A DNA stretch of 64,000 nucleotides from UBA4421 sp965227885 (GTDB lineage: Bacteria > Pseudomonadota > Gammaproteobacteria > Pseudomonadales > Azotimanducaceae), in assembly GCA_965227885.1 (NCBI GenBank), contig OZ245781.1, positions 5,580,001-5,644,000 of the forward strand, given 5' to 3'. Position 1 is the first letter of the stretch. Each line of letters begins with the position of its first letter. The notes under the pieces were generated by a model, which saw nothing but the letters and a program-made list of their open reading frames with translations, was not told where the DNA came from and ran no database searches. Shown piece by piece: positions 62,052 through 64,000 of this stretch. Both the position numbers and the translations under genes were made by a program.

Positions 62052-62089
62052 ATTCTAACAGAGCTAAATCTAACTGAGAATTATTCTCA
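62052..62089 (-). promoter_or_regulatory. Fur box over the -35 of fbpA
   Basis: TGAGAAT-T-ATTCTCA (62075-62089) is a perfect 7-1-7 inverted repeat of the Fur type. On the minus strand, TTCTCA (62080-62075) and TAGAAT (62057-62052) form a -35/-10 pair exactly 17 bases apart, so bound Fur would cover the -35 and block fbpA. The box begins immediately downstream of the stop codon of the fbpC gene and lies 41 bases upstream of the fbpA ATG. Confidence 0.85.
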
Positions 62090-63130
62090 TTAGTTTGAAT
62101 CGCGAAAGTACACGAGTACTCCCTGGGAGTCAAAAGTGACTGCGACCCGGCCACCGATCTCCAGGTCTGGTTTTGTTGCGAGCTTCACCCTCAGCCGTTC
62201 ACTACCGGCCTGGAGGATCACAAGATAATGGTCACCTAGAAAACGAACGTCTTCGACGACCGCACCAGCTTTTTCTGAAGGCTCAATGTGTGCGCTCCCC
62301 GGCCGCACAATCACATCACAGGCTCCAGAAGTAATGGTCGTACCTTCGTTTCGAGGCACGGTCATGGAGCCAAACGCTGTCTCAATCTTGTCTCCAGAGA
62401 CAGTCCCGGTGATCGCTTCGGTGTCGCCAAACAGTTCTGCCACAAAACGGTTTGCAGGCTGCCGCCAGACCTCCTCCGGTGTGCCGATCTGCACCACTTC
62501 ATGATCGCCGATCACCACCACTCGATCGGCCAGTTCCATTGCTTCCTGCGCATCGTGTGTCACCACAATAGCGGGTACCCCGGCCGCTTTCAGTGCCAGG
62601 CGCGCGTCCTCCCGCAGCTGTCGTCGCAAGGTGCTGTCGACACTGGCAAAGGGTTCATCCAGCAGCATCAGCCGCGGTTTTGGTGCAAGGGCGCGTGCCA
62701 GTGCCACGCGTTGCTGCTGCCCGCCCGACAGCGTATGCGGGTAGCGATCGGCAAGCGCACCCAGTCCCACAGCTTCAAGCTGTTCTGCAACCCGTTTGCC
62801 GCGCTCGCCTGCCGTTAGATCGGCAATACCAAAACTGACGTTCTCACCGATTTTCATGTGTGGGAAGAGCACGTGATCCTGAAACACCATGCCGAAGCGG
62901 CGTGTTTCTGGTGGCGGTTCTCGACCAGGTTCAGCCAGGACTTCACCGTTGAAGCTGATGCATCCAGCCTGCAGAGTTTCCAACCCCGCAACCACGCGCA
63001 ACAGCGTGCTCTTCCCGCTGCCCGAGGCACCCAGGAGACAAACGATCTCACCGCTCTCAACCACAAGGTTGATGTCGCGCAAAACTTCGGTTTTGCCATA
63101 CCGGTGATGGATTGATTCGAGCACTAACAT
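62090..63130 (-). CDS. fbpC: ferric-iron ABC transporter ATPase
   Basis: A 346-residue ABC ATPase. Walker A GASGSGKST is near residue 36, the Q-loop near FQDHVLFPH, the signature LSGGQQQRVALARAL near 135, and Walker B LMLLDEPFAS near 155. The C-terminal TOBE-like region follows (IVRPGSAHIEPSEKAGAVVEDVRFLGDHYLV). It energises the FbpB permease. Its stop lies at the Fur box that controls fbpA. It is divergent from fbpB with 60 bases between. Confidence 0.93.
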   Translation of the reverse strand: MLVLESIHHRYGKTEVLRDINLVVESGEIVCLLGASGSGKSTLLRVVAGLETLQAGCISFNGEVLAEPGREPPPETRRFGMVFQDHVLFPHMKIGENVSFGIADLTAGERGKRVAEQLEAVGLGALADRYPHTLSGGQQQRVALARALAPKPRLMLLDEPFASVDSTLRRQLREDARLALKAAGVPAIVVTHDAQEAMELADRVVVIGDHEVVQIGTPEEVWRQPANRFVAELFGDTEAITGTVSGDKIETAFGSMTVPRNEGTTITSGACDVIVRPGSAHIEPSEKAGAVVEDVRFLGDHYLVILQAGSERLRVKLATKPDLEIGGRVAVTFDSQGVLVYFRDSN

Positions 63131-63190
63131 CTTGAGACTGGCGTTGGCCTCTGCAATAGCAGCGGGCGTTTTAGCGTAGAATGCCCAACG

Positions 63191-64000
63191 ATGACAACCC
63201 AGGTACCGAAATTAACTGCTGAGCGGAAACTGCTCTTCCCCCGATTTTCGGTCTGGTCCACGGGGGCACTGCTGATCGCTCTGCCGGTTGCCGTGCCGAT
63301 CATCGCGATTATGCTGACCTTCTTTGCACCCGCCAGCGAGGTGTGGCTGCATCTCCGCGAATCGGTGCTGCTGGAATACGTTCTGAACACCACAGGACTT
63401 TTGATCCTGGTCGGCATTGTCGTCGCACTCTTTGGTCTCTCCACAGCGTGGCTGGTCGCCACCCAGGAGTTCCCTGGCCGCAGATGGATGACCTGGGCGC
63501 TTTTGATCCCTATTGCGGCGCCGGCTTATGTGGTCGCCTACGCCTACGCGGACCTGCTGGCATATACCGGTCCAATCCAGAGTACGCTGCGCGACCTGGG
63601 ACTGGCCGACGGGCCTTTGTTTTCCATCAGATCTCTGCCAGCCGCGGCCTTAATCCTCGGAGCAACGCTCTACCCCTACCTCTATCTCTTTGCGTTTAAC
63701 TCCTTCAGTCAGCAGGCACAACCGCTCACTGAAGCCGCGCGCACGCTGGGTGCAAATTCCAGGAGCGCCTTTTTTCGTGTCGCCCTCCCGCATGCCAGAC
63801 CCGCAATTGCAGGGGGCATTGCCCTTGCACTGATGGAAGCTGCGGCGGATTTTGGGGTTGTCGACTTTTTCGGCGTGCCCACGCTCACCAATGGCATTTT
63901 CCGCACCTGGTATGCGCAGGGAGAACATCAGGCTGCGATGCAGTTGGCGGGCTGGCTCTTTGTGGTGGTGGCCAGCCTCGTGGTGCTGGAACAGCTGGCA
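63191..64000 (+). CDS. fbpB: ferric-iron ABC transporter permease, N-terminal part (runs off the right edge)
   Basis: 270 codons of an inner-membrane permease. The first helix is near residues 24-45, further membrane segments follow, and the EAA-type loop EAARTLGANSRSAFFRVALPHARPAIAGG, which docks on the ATPase, is near 185-215. It is the usual two-module FbpB size at the start. It should form the importer with FbpA and FbpC. Here it is transcribed away from fbpC, which is unusual, since fbpABC is normally one operon. Confidence 0.9.
   Translation, partial: MTTQVPKLTAERKLLFPRFSVWSTGALLIALPVAVPIIAIMLTFFAPASEVWLHLRESVLLEYVLNTTGLLILVGIVVALFGLSTAWLVATQEFPGRRWMTWALLIPIAAPAYVVAYAYADLLAYTGPIQSTLRDLGLADGPLFSIRSLPAAALILGATLYPYLYLFAFNSFSQQAQPLTEAARTLGANSRSAFFRVALPHARPAIAGGIALALMEAAADFGVVDFFGVPTLTNGIFRTWYAQGEHQAAMQLAGWLFVVVASLVVLEQLA

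Overview
The window looks like a chromosomal segment of a marine-type heterotrophic gammaproteobacterium. The evidence is a bifunctional PBP1B with a UB2H-like domain, a typical Fur, glcDEF, fbpABC, TonB-dependent receptors and many catabolic single genes. The genus cannot be fixed from the sequence; the Halieaceae/Cellvibrionales group is only a guess. I see no tRNA, rRNA, prophage, integrase or CRISPR array. Genes are tightly packed, with many 1-4 bp overlaps between neighbours and several convergent pairs whose stop codons touch or overlap.

Layout. 1-2.3 kb: the start of a TonB-dependent receptor under a complete TPP riboswitch with its own promoter and Shine-Dalgarno-sequestering hairpin, abutted by a RAYT-type transposase gene. 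2.3-9.8 kb: a four-domain rhodanese plus cysteine-dioxygenase-like pair, a DUF4126 membrane protein, mrcB, a macrodomain and GFA pair, and two small lipoproteins. 9.8-16.1 kb: MFS - glcF - glcE - glcD - ABM-domain gene (glycolate oxidation) and an outer-membrane barrel. 16.3-25.1 kb: RidA/DUF3089, nitronate monooxygenase, amidohydrolase with a Cys/His-rich N-terminal extension, DAO oxidase, LysE exporter, TetR/RidA/atypical SDR cluster. 25.3-26.8 kb: a second RAYT transposase bracketed by inverted arrays of short repeats. 26.9-34.5 kb: VOC protein, MFS, acyl-CoA ligase, DUF3187 protein, GGDEF-EAL regulator and an orphan pseudopilin.

35.3-45.3 kb holds the most unusual unit: a ten-gene minus-strand set encoding TlpA, a periplasmic coiled-coil protein, three TPR proteins (two of them lipoproteins), a small secreted protein, one TolQ/ExbB-like channel subunit, two ExbD/TolR-like subunits and an AgmX/PglI-C-terminal (TonB-like) protein. 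One channel subunit plus two TolR-like subunits plus an AgmX-type protein recalls the Myxococcus AglRQS/AgmX motor. One of the two ExbD-like proteins has Asn where the proton-carrying Asp is expected.

45.8-58.8 kb: ApbE, serine hydrolase, PhyH dioxygenase, cysteine synthase, DUF1963-like protein, SMP-30 lactonase, Ldh-family dehydrogenase, a second TonB receptor, acetolactate synthase, dienelactone hydrolase and acyl-CoA dehydrogenase. 58.9-64 kb is an iron block: fur, a Gly-Glu-repeat lipoprotein, a PiuC-type dioxygenase, fbpA with a perfect 7-1-7 Fur box over its -35, fbpC, and the start of fbpB. The lipoprotein and the dioxygenase are divergent genes whose start codons overlap.
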